NCBI GenBank assembly: GCA_024227975.1
Contig: JAAETV010000320.1
Span: 1 to 44,636, forward strand
Length of the DNA stretch: 44,636 nt
DNA from: Actinomycetes bacterium
GTDB taxonomy: Bacteria > Actinomycetota > Acidimicrobiia > Acidimicrobiales > SZUA-35
Direction: 5' to 3'
A model generated the notes under the pieces. It was not told the DNA's origin. It did no database searches and saw only the letters and a list, made by a program, of their open reading frames with translations. How positions within the stretch are numbered: position 1 is the stretch's first letter; each line of letters begins with the position of its first letter. The translations under genes were made by a program, and so were the position numbers. Positions 6,767 through 16,188 of the stretch are shown here, piece by piece.

Positions 6767-9221
6767 CGAAACGAACGAGACCCTCGTCAGCATCACGGTC
6801 AACGGTCAGACGGTCGAGTGCGAGCCCGGAGAGATGGTCATCGCCGCCGCTGAGCGGTCGGGGACCCATATCCCCCGCTTCTGCTACCACGATCGGATGA
6901 AGCCAGTCGGCATGTGCCGGATGTGCTTGGTCGAGATCGACGCCGGCCGGGGTCCCGGCCTGCAGCCATCGTGCATGATCCCGGTGGCTGACGGCATGGT
7001 GGTCGACACCGAGAGCGATCGGGCCAAGCGTGCCCAAGAGGGAGTGTTGGAGCTACTCCTGATCAACCACCCCCTGGACTGCCCGGTGTGCGACAAGGGT
7101 GGCGAGTGTCCCCTTCAAGACAACGCCTACGGGTTCGGCCCTGGCGAGAGCCGCTTCGTCGAGGAGAAACGCCACTACGAGAAACCGATCCCGATCAGCG
7201 ACCTCGTCTACCTCGACCGTGAGCGCTGCATCCTCTGCGATCGCTGTACCCGCTTCGCCTCCGAGGTGGCCGGTGATCCGTTGATCCACTTCATCGATCG
7301 GGGCAACGCCACCCATGTCAACACCTTTCCTGATCATCCGTTCTCCTCGTACTTCAGTGGCAACACGGTGCAGATCTGCCCCGTCGGTGCCCTGACCGCC
7401 ACCCCATATCGGTTCAAGGCCCGTCCGTGGGACCTCAACGCCGTCGAGTCGACGGCGACCGTTGATGCCACTGGCGCTCGGGTTGTCGTTCAGGCCTCCC
7501 AGAACGAGCTGGTTCGGGTGCTTGGGGTCGACAGCGACGCCGTCAACCGGGGTTGGCTCTCCGACAAGGAGCGCTTCAGTTATGAGGCTGCGGCCAGCCC
7601 CGACAGGGTGACCCAGCCCTACCTGCGCCACGATGGTGACGAGCTCGTCCCCAGCCGCTGGAGCGATGCCACCAAGGTCGTGGCTCGGGCCCTGCGAGGT
7701 GAGCCGGAGAAGATCGCCGTATTGGGGGGAGCTCGCCTCAACCTGGAAGACCAATACGCTTGGGCCAAGCTCATGAAGGGTGTCATCGGCACCGACCACT
7801 TTGACTGCCAGCTCGGTGACGGCATCCCGGCTCCAATGGCTCTCGGCCTGGCCCGAGCCACAATCGACCGGGCCTGCGCCCCCGGTGGGGTCGTCGTGCT
7901 ATTGGGGCCCGATCTGAAAGAGGAGCAGCCCACCCTGTTCCTCCGACTTCGCCACGCCGTCATCAACGATGGGGTCGACCTCATCGAGATGACGCCGAGG
8001 AAGACTGGTCTCAGTGAGCTGGCGACGGTCAGCATCCACGCCCGGCCGGGATCGGTCGGCCATGTGGCCAGGGCCATGGCCGACGGTGACACCAGCTCGG
8101 ACGGGATCGCCCCAGGTGCCCTGGCTCGAGCAAGGGCTCTGCTCACCTCGGACCGTCAGGTGACAGTGGTGTTGGGGCGCGGAAACCTGGCCGAGACGGC
8201 CCGCTACACCGCTGATGCGGTGGGTGCCATGCTCAAGATGGCGCCCGAGGTCCGCTTCCTTCCTGCCCTGCGCCGAGGCAATGTGTTCGGCGCCTTGGAG
8301 ATGGGCCTCACCCCCGGCTTCCTACCCGGAGGCATTCGCCGCTCCGGGGCCGAGCTAGAAACCTGGCCCTTCGTCCCCGACTTCGACGGTCGCGATGCCG
8401 ACGGTTTGTTGAGGGCGGCCGCTGACGGCGAGATCGAGACCCTGGTCCTATTGGGGGCCGATCCGTTGGAGGACTTCCCCGACCGGAATCTCGTCGATCT
8501 GGCCTTGGAACAGGTGACCACCGTTATTGCCCTCGATGCCTTCGTGACCTCGTCGGTGGCTCGGGCCGACGTCATCTTGCCCGTGGCCCTCTTCGGTGAG
8601 GCCGACGGCACCTTCCTCAACCTCGAGGGCCGCCTCAGCCCCGTCAGGGCCAAGGTCACCCCAGCGGGCCAAGCCAAGGCCGACTGGATGATCGCGGTCG
8701 AGGTGGCAAGCGCCCTTGGCTTCGACCTTGGCTTCGTCACCATCGACGAGCTGCGAGCTGAGCTGGGCGCCACCGCTTCCTCCCTGGCCGAGATCAACTG
8801 GGCCACCATCGATGGTGTCGATGAGGGACCCTTGATCAAGCGGGATCGCCACTGGGTGCTCGAGTTCGGTGAGGCCGCCGATCAGCTCGACCTCGGTGAT
8901 GGCCTGCTCCTTGTTGTCGATCACAAGTTGTGGGACGAGGGCACGATGATCGCCCAATCCAAGTCGCTGGCCGGACTCCCGGAGCCTGCTGTGTTGCGCC
9001 TTGCCGCCGCCGACGCCACCCGGCTGGGGCTCGGTTCGTCGGGGACGGTGAAGGTCGACGGCTCCTCAGGAGAGCTCGAGGTCGGGTTCATCGTCGATCC
9101 GGCGGTGACGGTCGGTACAGCCTGCATCTCGATCCGGCTCCCCGGCTTCGATGCCAGAGACCTATTGGTTGCCGGTGAGCCGGTGACGAGGTTGAGCCTC
9201 GAGCCAGGGGAGGAGAGCTGA
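6759..9221 (+). CDS. nuoG: NADH-quinone oxidoreductase subunit G (operon 1)
   Basis: Large iron-sulfur subunit of the NADH module, 820 aa, with a molybdopterin-oxidoreductase-like C-terminal part. The [2Fe-2S] N1b cysteines (CYHDRMKPVGMCRMC and a later Cys), the N5 motif HPLDCPVCDKGGEC and the N4 motif CILCDRC with CPVGAL are present. The ligands of the optional cluster N7 are missing: the stretch at 230-245 has no Cys, and Ser268 (WLSDKERF) stands where Cys is usual. Of two possible GTG starts (6753, 6759), 6759 is better spaced (9 nt) from the AAAGGGG ribosome site. It overlaps nuoF by 8 nt and nuoH by 1 nt. Confidence 0.95.
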   Translation: MSDETNETLVSITVNGQTVECEPGEMVIAAAERSGTHIPRFCYHDRMKPVGMCRMCLVEIDAGRGPGLQPSCMIPVADGMVVDTESDRAKRAQEGVLELLLINHPLDCPVCDKGGECPLQDNAYGFGPGESRFVEEKRHYEKPIPISDLVYLDRERCILCDRCTRFASEVAGDPLIHFIDRGNATHVNTFPDHPFSSYFSGNTVQICPVGALTATPYRFKARPWDLNAVESTATVDATGARVVVQASQNELVRVLGVDSDAVNRGWLSDKERFSYEAAASPDRVTQPYLRHDGDELVPSRWSDATKVVARALRGEPEKIAVLGGARLNLEDQYAWAKLMKGVIGTDHFDCQLGDGIPAPMALGLARATIDRACAPGGVVVLLGPDLKEEQPTLFLRLRHAVINDGVDLIEMTPRKTGLSELATVSIHARPGSVGHVARAMADGDTSSDGIAPGALARARALLTSDRQVTVVLGRGNLAETARYTADAVGAMLKMAPEVRFLPALRRGNVFGALEMGLTPGFLPGGIRRSGAELETWPFVPDFDGRDADGLLRAAADGEIETLVLLGADPLEDFPDRNLVDLALEQVTTVIALDAFVTSSVARADVILPVALFGEADGTFLNLEGRLSPVRAKVTPAGQAKADWMIAVEVASALGFDLGFVTIDELRAELGATASSLAEINWATIDGVDEGPLIKRDRHWVLEFGEAADQLDLGDGLLLVVDHKLWDEGTMIAQSKSLAGLPEPAVLRLAAADATRLGLGSSGTVKVDGSSGELEVGFIVDPAVTVGTACISIRLPGFDARDLLVAGEPVTRLSLEPGEES

Positions 9222-10501
9222 TGTCGCTAGCTACCCAACTGGCCCAGGACCTCTACCTGAGCGATGGGGTCGACTTCGGTGACGTGGTGCTGGCTATCGC
9301 CAAGGCTGCGGTGGCCTTTGTCGTGTTGCTCGTGTCCGTCATGTTGATGGTGTGGTTCGAGCGCAAGGTCGTCGGCCGGCTCCAGAACCGACTCGGCCCA
9401 ACGGTGGCCGGCCCGGCCGGGATCTTCCAGACCCTGGCCGACGGGATCAAGCTCTTCTTCAAAGAAGACATCATCCCCAACCGGTCTGACCGGTTCGTGT
9501 TCCAGCTTGCCCCCTACCTGGCGCTGGTCCCTGCCTTCCTCACCTTCATCTTGGTGCCGATCGCTGGTGACTTCTCTGAAGGGGGCAATGGTTCAGTCAC
9601 CGTCTTCGGGCGCGAAACCTTCCTCCAGGTGGCGGATGTCCCCGTCGGAATCCTGTTCTTCTTGGCCATGAGCTCGATCGGTCTCTACGGCATCATGTTG
9701 GCCGGCTGGTCATCGGGCTCCAAGTACCCCCTCCTCGGCTCCATCCGGGCTTCGGCCCAGGCCATCTCCTATGAGGCTGCCCTCGGCTTGTCGCTGGCGG
9801 CAGTGCTGCTGGTCTCGGGCTCATTGAGCACCAACGAGATTGTGATGGTTCAAGCCGGTGAAGGCTTCCGGGGGTTCGTCCCCAACTGGAATGTCATCGT
9901 GACAGGGTTCGTCCCCTTCGCCGTCTTCCTGATCGCGGGCACGGCCGAGCTGAACCGGCCCCCCTTCGACCTGGTCGAAGCGGAGCAAGAGCTGGTCGGT
10001 GGGTTCCACACCGAGTACTCGTCGATCCGCTTCGCCCTGTTCTTCCTGGCTGAGTTCATGAACACGGTCACCTTGTCGGCCATCATCGTCACCATCTTCT
10101 TCGGCGGTCCGGCCGGCCCCAACTTCGGCATCCTCCCGGGCTGGTTGTGGGGTTTCGTGTGGTTCTTCCTGAAGCTGTTGGTGTTCCTCTTCACCTTCGT
10201 CTGGTTCCGGGCCACCCTGCCCCGCCTCCGCTACGACCAGCTGATGGACCTGGGTTGGAAGCTGCTCATCCCCCTGGCCCTGGGTTGGCTGCTGATCCTG
10301 GGTGGAATTCGGGTGGCCCAGACCGGTGGCTTCGGCTTCACCGACTCGACCGTCGCCGACACCTTCATCGTCTTGGCTATCGGGCTCGCCATTGCCCTCG
10401 TTGCCGCTGGCCTACTCATGGCCTCCATTCGCACCGCTCGAACGGAGCGATTGCGAGGTAGGGGACTGGTTGAGCTTCCGTACGGACAGGAGGCGCCATA
10501 G
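9221..10501 (+). CDS. nuoH: NADH-quinone oxidoreductase subunit H (operon 1)
   Basis: Membrane subunit at the foot of the peripheral arm that forms the quinone entry channel and couples it to proton pumping. It is 426 aa with about eight or nine hydrophobic helices. Family signatures are QNRLGPTVAGPAG, FFKEDIIPNRSDRFVF and the acidic loop PFDLVEAEQELVGGFHTEYS. Compared with the second copy (351 aa), it has an extra C-terminal helix and tail after residue ~380. One-base overlaps join it to nuoG and nuoI. Confidence 0.97.
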   Translation: MSLATQLAQDLYLSDGVDFGDVVLAIAKAAVAFVVLLVSVMLMVWFERKVVGRLQNRLGPTVAGPAGIFQTLADGIKLFFKEDIIPNRSDRFVFQLAPYLALVPAFLTFILVPIAGDFSEGGNGSVTVFGRETFLQVADVPVGILFFLAMSSIGLYGIMLAGWSSGSKYPLLGSIRASAQAISYEAALGLSLAAVLLVSGSLSTNEIVMVQAGEGFRGFVPNWNVIVTGFVPFAVFLIAGTAELNRPPFDLVEAEQELVGGFHTEYSSIRFALFFLAEFMNTVTLSAIIVTIFFGGPAGPNFGILPGWLWGFVWFFLKLLVFLFTFVWFRATLPRLRYDQLMDLGWKLLIPLALGWLLILGGIRVAQTGGFGFTDSTVADTFIVLAIGLAIALVAAGLLMASIRTARTERLRGRGLVELPYGQEAP

Positions 10502-11175
10502 TGGGATACCTAGAGGGGTTCGCCGTCACGTTCAAGAAGTGGGCTGAGGGTGTCACAACCCGTCAGTACCTTGGCGGTCGGGGTGGAGCGAGTGACCAGA
10601 AAGCGCCGAAACCGCAGCGGCTCCATGGGCGCCATGTGCTCAACCGCTACGAAGACGGTCTGGAGAAGTGCATCGGGTGCGAGCTGTGCGCCGGTGTCTG
10701 TCCGGCCAAGTGCATCTATGTCCGCGGGGCCGACAACCCGCCGGAGGATCCGACGTCTCCCGGCGAGCGTTTCGGCTACGTCTACGAGATCAACTATCTT
10801 CGCTGCATCCATTGCGACCTCTGCGTCGAGGCCTGCCCGGTCGGTGCCATCACCGAGTCGAAGTTGTTCGAGTTCTCCTTCACCAGCCGCCAAGACGCCA
10901 TCTACACCAAGGCCGAGCTTCTGGTTGGCGACGATGGCAAGCCCCAGCAGATGCCATGGGAAGACTGGCGTGAAGGCGAAGATGAGCACACCTCGGGTTG
11001 GATGCGGGCCACCGCCCCGGCCGGCAAAGCAATCTATGAAGGGGTCGTTGGCTGGTCGGCCGAGCTTGGCTACGGGGTCCGTGCGCCGGAGTTCGGCCAG
11101 TCTGCTCCCTCTTCGTCATCATCTGATAACGACGACCGTGGCCATGATGATCACGACCATGAGGAGGATCACTGA
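10501..11175 (+). CDS. nuoI: NADH-quinone oxidoreductase subunit I (operon 1)
   Basis: Ferredoxin-like subunit carrying clusters N6a and N6b, which deliver electrons to N2. The two motifs are complete: Cys57/60/63/67 and Cys102/105/108/112. It is 224 aa with a GTG start overlapping the nuoH stop. The C-terminal ~45 residues are outside the family core and end in a Ser/Asp/His-rich tail (DDRGHDDHDHEEDH), which could bind metal or simply be disordered. The second copy at 24567 lacks this tail. Confidence 0.96.
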   Translation: MGYLEGFAVTFKKWAEGVTTRQYLGGRGGASDQKAPKPQRLHGRHVLNRYEDGLEKCIGCELCAGVCPAKCIYVRGADNPPEDPTSPGERFGYVYEINYLRCIHCDLCVEACPVGAITESKLFEFSFTSRQDAIYTKAELLVGDDGKPQQMPWEDWREGEDEHTSGWMRATAPAGKAIYEGVVGWSAELGYGVRAPEFGQSAPSSSSSDNDDRGHDDHDHEEDH

Positions 11176-11753
11176 TGGAAGTCATCGTCTTTGTCGTCTC
11201 GGCTGCCATCGTGTTGGGCGGGGCCATCGGGGTGGTCCTGAACCGAAACCCTGTGCGGGCTGCCCTTTCGCTGATCGCGACCTTTTTCGGGGTTGCCGTC
11301 CTGTTCATCCTGCAGCAGGCTCACTTCCTGGCTCTCGTCCAGATCGTGGTCTACGCCGGCGCCATCGTGGTCTTGTTCTTGTTCGTGATCATGCTGCTCG
11401 GCGTCGACCGATCTGAGAACCTCTCGGTCGAGCCTCTGGCCGGCCAGCGAGTGGCCGGAGTGGCGGTCGGTGCCCTGGTTCTGGCTCTCTTGCTCGGTGG
11501 TCTGTTCCTATCCGGGCCAGGCGGAGACGAGGGGGCTCTGGCCCTCACCGGCCAACGAGGCGGGACCCAGCCGATCGACCCCGAGACTCCCGACGTCGAT
11601 CAGTTGGCCAACGATCTGTTCACCCGGAATGTCCTGGCCTTCGAGGCCACGGCGTTGCTGCTGACCATTGCCACCGTCGGTGCTGTGGTCCTGGTTCGCA
11701 ACCAGGGAGCCGAAGACCTGGTGGTCGATGAACCCGGTCAGGCCGCAAGTTGA
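11175..11753 (+). CDS. nuoJ: NADH-quinone oxidoreductase subunit J (operon 1)
   Basis: Membrane subunit lining the proton path between NuoH and the antiporter-like subunits. It is 192 aa with five hydrophobic helices; QIVVYAGAIVVLFLFVIMLLG is the conserved third helix, which carries the family's pi-bulge region. The loop after helix 4 (about 113-145) is hydrophilic and longer than in short homologues. It overlaps nuoI by 1 nt; a 69-nt gap to nuoK follows and holds a possible short reading frame. Confidence 0.96.
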   Translation: MEVIVFVVSAAIVLGGAIGVVLNRNPVRAALSLIATFFGVAVLFILQQAHFLALVQIVVYAGAIVVLFLFVIMLLGVDRSENLSVEPLAGQRVAGVAVGALVLALLLGGLFLSGPGGDEGALALTGQRGGTQPIDPETPDVDQLANDLFTRNVLAFEATALLLTIATVGAVVLVRNQGAEDLVVDEPGQAAS

Positions 11754-11775
11754 GACGCAGGGAGGTATCACGACG

Positions 11776-11832
11776 ATGACGATGCTTCGCTCCCAGTGTG
11801 GGCCGGGCCCAGGAGGTCAATCATGGAGGTGA
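11776..11832 (+). CDS. Possible 18-codon leader frame overlapping the nuoK start
   Basis: ATG at 11776 follows a GGGAGG (11760-11765) with 10-nt spacing and opens an 18-residue frame ([18 protein letters not shown]) whose stop lies 7 nt inside nuoK. It could couple nuoK translation to the upstream operon across the nuoJ-nuoK gap. No homology is recognisable and the frame may be chance. Confidence 0.25.
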   Translation: MTMLRSQCGPGPGGQSWR

Positions 11833-12128
11833 CGGCAACCTGGTATCTCGTACTCAGCGCCCTGCTGTTCACTGTGGGCCTGATCGGTCTGCTGGTCAGA
11901 CGCAACCCGCTGGTCATGTTCATGTGCGTGGAGCTGATGCTGAACGCCGTCAATGTCTCATTCGTGGCGTTCTCGAACGCCCTCGATGATCTTGCCGGAC
12001 AGACCGCAGTATTCTTCGTGCTCGTCGTTGCCGCTGCCGAGGTAGTGGTTGGGTTGTCGATCGTGGTAGCTGTGCTTCGCCGCCGTCCGTCGGCGACGGC
12101 CGACGACCTGACATCGTTGAGAGGCTGA
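11823..12128 (+). CDS. nuoK: NADH-quinone oxidoreductase subunit K (operon 1)
   Basis: MrpC-like membrane subunit in the proton pathway of complex I. It is 101 aa with three helices and carries the two conserved membrane glutamates, Glu37 ([11 protein letters not shown]) and Glu73 (AAAEVVVGL). The ATG at 11823 is chosen because AGGAGG lies ideally upstream (11810-11816 region) and the family begins here; an in-frame start at 11796 would add nine unrelated residues. nuoL follows after 5 nt. Confidence 0.96.
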   Translation: MEVTATWYLVLSALLFTVGLIGLLVRRNPLVMFMCVELMLNAVNVSFVAFSNALDDLAGQTAVFFVLVVAAAEVVVGLSIVVAVLRRRPSATADDLTSLRG

Positions 12129-12133
12129 TTGCT

Positions 12134-14506
12134 GTGCTCGAAGCAGCGTGGTTGATACCTGCATTTCCCTTGGCCGGGTTCGTCGTACTCGTCGCCTTCG
12201 GTCGCCGTCTTGGTGAACCCCTTGCCGGCTGGCTGGCTACCGCCGCTAGCGCCGCCGCCTTCGTCTCGACTCTCGTCGTGTACATCGGATTGGTCGGTGA
12301 GCCAGTTGAAGGTCGGTTCTACATCCAGACCCTGTTCACCTGGGTCGCCTCTGGCTCGTTCAATGTAGATGTTGGTCTACTGATCGATCCCCTGGCTATC
12401 ACGATGAGCCTCTTCATCACCGGGGTCGGCACCCTGATCCACCTGTACTCCATCGGGTACATGCACGGTGATGCCAACTTCTCGAAGTTCTTCGTCTACC
12501 TCAACCTGTTCATCGCCTCGATGCTGGTCCTGGTCCTGGGTGACAACCTTCTGCTCACCTTCCTCGGCTGGGAAGGGGTCGGCGCCTGCTCCTACCTCCT
12601 CATCTCCTTCTGGTTCCGAGACGAAGCCAATGCCAGTGCCGGCAAGAAGGCCTTCGTCACCAACCGGATCGGTGATTTCGGGTTCATGCTCGCCACCTTC
12701 CTCGTGTTCATCGAGCTGAGCTCGATCCGCTACGCCGACATCCTCACCCGTTCCTCTGAGCTCGAGAGTTCCGCAGCCACCCTCATCGTGGTCCTGTTCC
12801 TGCTAGGGGCCGCTGGCAAGTCAGCTCAGCTCCCCCTCTACGTCTGGCTGCCCGACGCCATGGCCGGCCCGACCCCAGTTTCGGCTCTCATCCACGCTGC
12901 CACCATGGTCACCTCTGGCGTGTTCCTCCTGACCCGCCTCAACCCCGTCCTGGCCCAGGCCGAGACCTGGAGCCTCGGCCTGGTGGCCTGGCTGGGAGCG
13001 GGGACAGCCCTGTTCGCGGCAACGGTGGCCGTAGCCCAGACCGACATCAAGCGGGTCCTGGCCTACTCAACGGTGTCCCAGCTCGGCTACCTATTCCTGG
13101 CCGTAGGGGTCGGCGGTTATGTGGCCGCAATCTTCCACATGGTCACCCACGCCTTCTTCAAGGCCCTTCTCTTCCTCGGTTCCGGTTCGGTCATCCACGG
13201 CCTCCACGACGAGCAGGACATGCGTCGCATGGGGGGCGTCGCCCGTTTCATGCCGATCACAGCCACGACCTTCATCATCGGTTGGCTGGCCATCGCCGGC
13301 GTGCCCCCCTTCAGCGGGTTCTGGTCCAAGGACGAGATCCTCCTCCTGGCCTGGAATGCCGAGGACATCGGGGGCAAGGGCCTCTGGTTCGTCGGATTGG
13401 TGACGGCCCTGCTCACTGCCTTCTACATGACTCGCCAGGTGATCCTGACCTTCCTCGGTCGTACCCGCTTCTTCGACGTGACCTCCGATGAGATCGATGC
13501 TGCCATCGAGGCCCAGATCGAGGCGGCCCGAGCCGAGATCGCCACCGCCGAGGAGGCCCACCAGGCCACCATCGATGCCGTGACCAAGGCCGAGGCCGAC
13601 ATCACCAAGCGGACCGAAGCACTGGCCAAGGCCCAAGATGGGGCATCGAGCGCGTCGGCGGCCCTCGACGATGCGAACCCAGTCGACGAGAGCTACGACA
13701 AGTTGGTCAAGGCGCTCGACAAGGCCGAAAAGGCCGTACCCAAAGCCGAGGCGGCGCTGGCCAAGGCCAAGACCGGGGTCGAGACTGCGACCGAGTCGTT
13801 GGCCGCAGCCAAGCAGACGGTGGAAGACGCCGTCGCTCGTCTCAACGAGCTCCAGGGGTGGCCGGCCGAACGTCCTCCAGCCATCGTCACCGCTCTCACC
13901 CCCGCCACCGAGGTCGGCGAACTGGCCGAATACTTGCCTGAGAGCTACGCCTCCCGCCAGGAGTACAAGCCTCACGAGTCACCACGAACGATGACGATCC
14001 CCCTCATTGTCCTGGCCGTGTTTGCTGTCATCGCTGGTTTGATCAACCTTCCCTTCAGCTCTGACCTCCACTTCCTGGGGCATTGGCTCGAACCGTCACT
14101 GTTCGGCCACGAAGCGGAGGTCACGGTCTCAGCTGGGGTCAAGTGGCTGTTGGCGGCCATTGCCATCTCGATCGCCTCTATCGCCGTCATCTCCGCCTTC
14201 GCCGTCTATCTCCGAGGCCGTTTGGATCCCAAGCAGATCGAGCGTGAACCTCTGGCCCACGCCTGGTACATCGACGAGAGCTACGCTTCATTCTTCGGCG
14301 GGCCCGGCCGTCGCCTGTTCGACGCCGCTGCCTGGTTCGACCGCACCATCGTCGACGGGGCGGTCAAGGGCACGGCGCATACCCTGCTGATGGTCGGCCG
14401 CGGCCTGCGGGTGACCCAGTCGGGCTTCGTCCGCAGCTATGCCCTCGGTATCGGGGTGGGCGCCGCCTTCGTCATGATCTGGTTCCTCGGGAGGTTGTGG
14501 GCATGA
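12134..14506 (+). CDS. nuoL: NADH-quinone oxidoreductase subunit L (operon 1) with a coiled-coil insert
   Basis: Distal antiporter-like proton-pumping subunit. The core is typical: WEGVGACSYLLISFWF, VWLPDAMAGPTPVSALIHA, DIKRVLAYSTVSQLGY and the lateral helix region near the C-terminus. It is 790 aa instead of ~620-650 because of an insert between about residues 446 and 612, in the loop that normally ends with HESP. The insert is Ala/Lys/Glu-rich with heptad-like spacing (EAQIEAARAEIATAEEAH; KALDKAEKAVPKAEAALAKA) and should form two or more long helices or a coiled coil outside the membrane. GTG start; it overlaps nuoM by 4 nt. Confidence 0.95.
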   Translation: MLEAAWLIPAFPLAGFVVLVAFGRRLGEPLAGWLATAASAAAFVSTLVVYIGLVGEPVEGRFYIQTLFTWVASGSFNVDVGLLIDPLAITMSLFITGVGTLIHLYSIGYMHGDANFSKFFVYLNLFIASMLVLVLGDNLLLTFLGWEGVGACSYLLISFWFRDEANASAGKKAFVTNRIGDFGFMLATFLVFIELSSIRYADILTRSSELESSAATLIVVLFLLGAAGKSAQLPLYVWLPDAMAGPTPVSALIHAATMVTSGVFLLTRLNPVLAQAETWSLGLVAWLGAGTALFAATVAVAQTDIKRVLAYSTVSQLGYLFLAVGVGGYVAAIFHMVTHAFFKALLFLGSGSVIHGLHDEQDMRRMGGVARFMPITATTFIIGWLAIAGVPPFSGFWSKDEILLLAWNAEDIGGKGLWFVGLVTALLTAFYMTRQVILTFLGRTRFFDVTSDEIDAAIEAQIEAARAEIATAEEAHQATIDAVTKAEADITKRTEALAKAQDGASSASAALDDANPVDESYDKLVKALDKAEKAVPKAEAALAKAKTGVETATESLAAAKQTVEDAVARLNELQGWPAERPPAIVTALTPATEVGELAEYLPESYASRQEYKPHESPRTMTIPLIVLAVFAVIAGLINLPFSSDLHFLGHWLEPSLFGHEAEVTVSAGVKWLLAAIAISIASIAVISAFAVYLRGRLDPKQIEREPLAHAWYIDESYASFFGGPGRRLFDAAAWFDRTIVDGAVKGTAHTLLMVGRGLRVTQSGFVRSYALGIGVGAAFVMIWFLGRLWA

Positions 14507-16188
14507 TTTCAACCCTGCTCATCGGGGCCGAGGCGGCGGCACCGACATTCCCCGTCCTTCCGGCTCTGATCGTTGTCCCCGTCGTTACCGCTCTGGTGGT
14601 AGCCCTGTTGCCCGCGGCCCGGGCCGACTACACCAAGCTGGTGGCCTTGGTCGGCTCATCGATCACGGGCGCGCTGTCGATCTTCGTCCTGGCTGATTTC
14701 GAGCTAGGCACCCCCGGCCTGCAGTTCGTGAGCCGTCACGAGTGGGTCCCGAGCCTGGGTCTGAGCTGGTTCCTGGCCGTCGATGGGATCTCCCTCTTCC
14801 TCGTGGTCCTCACCGGGATCCTGTTCCCCATCGCCATCCTGGCTACTGAGCCCCACCATGACCCCAAGCCCTACTACGTCTGGTTGATGTTGCTCATGGC
14901 CGGCTCGATGGGTGCCTTCGTCGCCCTCGACCTCCTCTTGTTCTTCCTCTTCTTCGAGGTCGTGCTGGTGCCCATGTACTTCCTCATCGGAGGCTGGGGT
15001 CACGAGGGCCGCGTCTACGCCGCGATGAAGTTCTTCCTGTACACAATGGCCGCCTCTGCTCTCATGCTCGTAGGCATCGTGAGCGTGGTGTTCCTCAGCA
15101 AGGATGAGATCGGAGAGATCACCTTCGATGTCACCCGCCTGGCCGAGGCCCAGGCCCTGACCGACACCGCCGCCCTACTGGTGTTCTTGTCCTTTGCCGT
15201 TGCCTTCGCCGTGAAGGTACCCCTGGCGCCCGTCCACACCTGGCTACCAGACGCTCACACCGAAGCACCAACGGCGGGATCCGTGATCCTGGCTGGTGTC
15301 ATGTTGAAGTTGGGGACCTACGGGTTCATCCGCTTCGGGGTCTACCTCTTCCCCAAGATCGTCGACGACTTGGCTCCCATCTTCCTCACCCTTGGAGTCA
15401 TCGGTATCGTCTATGGGGCTGCGGTGGCAACCATGCAGCGGGACCTGAAGCGCCTGGTGGCCTACTCCTCGGTGGCCCACATGGGCTTCATCGTCGTCGG
15501 CATCTTCGCCCTCAACACTCAGGGGCTCCAGGGCGGGGTACTCCAGATGATCAATCACGGGATCTCGACCGGAGCCTTGTTCATCCTGGTCGGCTGGATC
15601 TACGAGCGACGCCACACCCGCGAGATCGCGGCCCTGGGCGGACTCCAGTCGGCGGCCCCGATCATGGCCGCTGTCTTCACCCTGGTCATGTTGTCAAGCG
15701 TTGGGCTGCCGGGCCTCAACGGGTTCGTCGGTGAGTTCCTCATCCTCCTCGGGGCCTTCTCCAGTGCTCGCTGGTGGTCGGTGGTTGCTGTCAGCGGTGT
15801 CATCCTGGCCGCCCTCTACCTCCTCTGGGCTTACCAGCGCAGCTTCCACGGCCCAGCCGAAGGCGACAACGCGACCATGGCTGACCTCCGGCCGAGTGAG
15901 GTCCTGGCCATCGCACCCCTATTGGCTCTGATCGTGGCCCTCGGCGTCTACCCCAAGCCGGTTCTGGAACGGATCGAGCCGACGGTCGACGCTCTGGTGG
16001 CCCATGTCGAGTCCCATGTCGAGGGGTTCACCGAGTCAGAACCGACCGAGGTACCGGTGTTGGGCGTCGAGGAATTGATCGCAACCGCCACCGAAGCGCA
16101 CGAAGCATCTGGTCATGGTGAAGCCGACAGCCATGACGAGGGCGACAGCCAAGGCGAAGTCGATGACGACCACAGCGAGGGCGAGTGA
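14503..16188 (+). CDS. nuoM: NADH-quinone oxidoreductase subunit M (operon 1)
   Basis: Antiporter-like proton-pumping subunit with about 14 helices, 561 aa. Family motifs are FFEVVLVPMYFLIGGWG, KVPLAPVHTWLPDAHTEAPT and DLKRLVAYSSVAHMGF. The ATG at 14503 (ATGA overlap with nuoL) has GGGAGG 8 nt upstream; GTG 14497 is an alternative. The C-terminal ~60 residues after the last helix form a His/Asp/Glu/Ser tail (SGHGEADSHDEGDSQGEVDD), again absent from the second copy. Confidence 0.96.
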   Translation: MISTLLIGAEAAAPTFPVLPALIVVPVVTALVVALLPAARADYTKLVALVGSSITGALSIFVLADFELGTPGLQFVSRHEWVPSLGLSWFLAVDGISLFLVVLTGILFPIAILATEPHHDPKPYYVWLMLLMAGSMGAFVALDLLLFFLFFEVVLVPMYFLIGGWGHEGRVYAAMKFFLYTMAASALMLVGIVSVVFLSKDEIGEITFDVTRLAEAQALTDTAALLVFLSFAVAFAVKVPLAPVHTWLPDAHTEAPTAGSVILAGVMLKLGTYGFIRFGVYLFPKIVDDLAPIFLTLGVIGIVYGAAVATMQRDLKRLVAYSSVAHMGFIVVGIFALNTQGLQGGVLQMINHGISTGALFILVGWIYERRHTREIAALGGLQSAAPIMAAVFTLVMLSSVGLPGLNGFVGEFLILLGAFSSARWWSVVAVSGVILAALYLLWAYQRSFHGPAEGDNATMADLRPSEVLAIAPLLALIVALGVYPKPVLERIEPTVDALVAHVESHVEGFTESEPTEVPVLGVEELIATATEAHEASGHGEADSHDEGDSQGEVDDDHSEGE

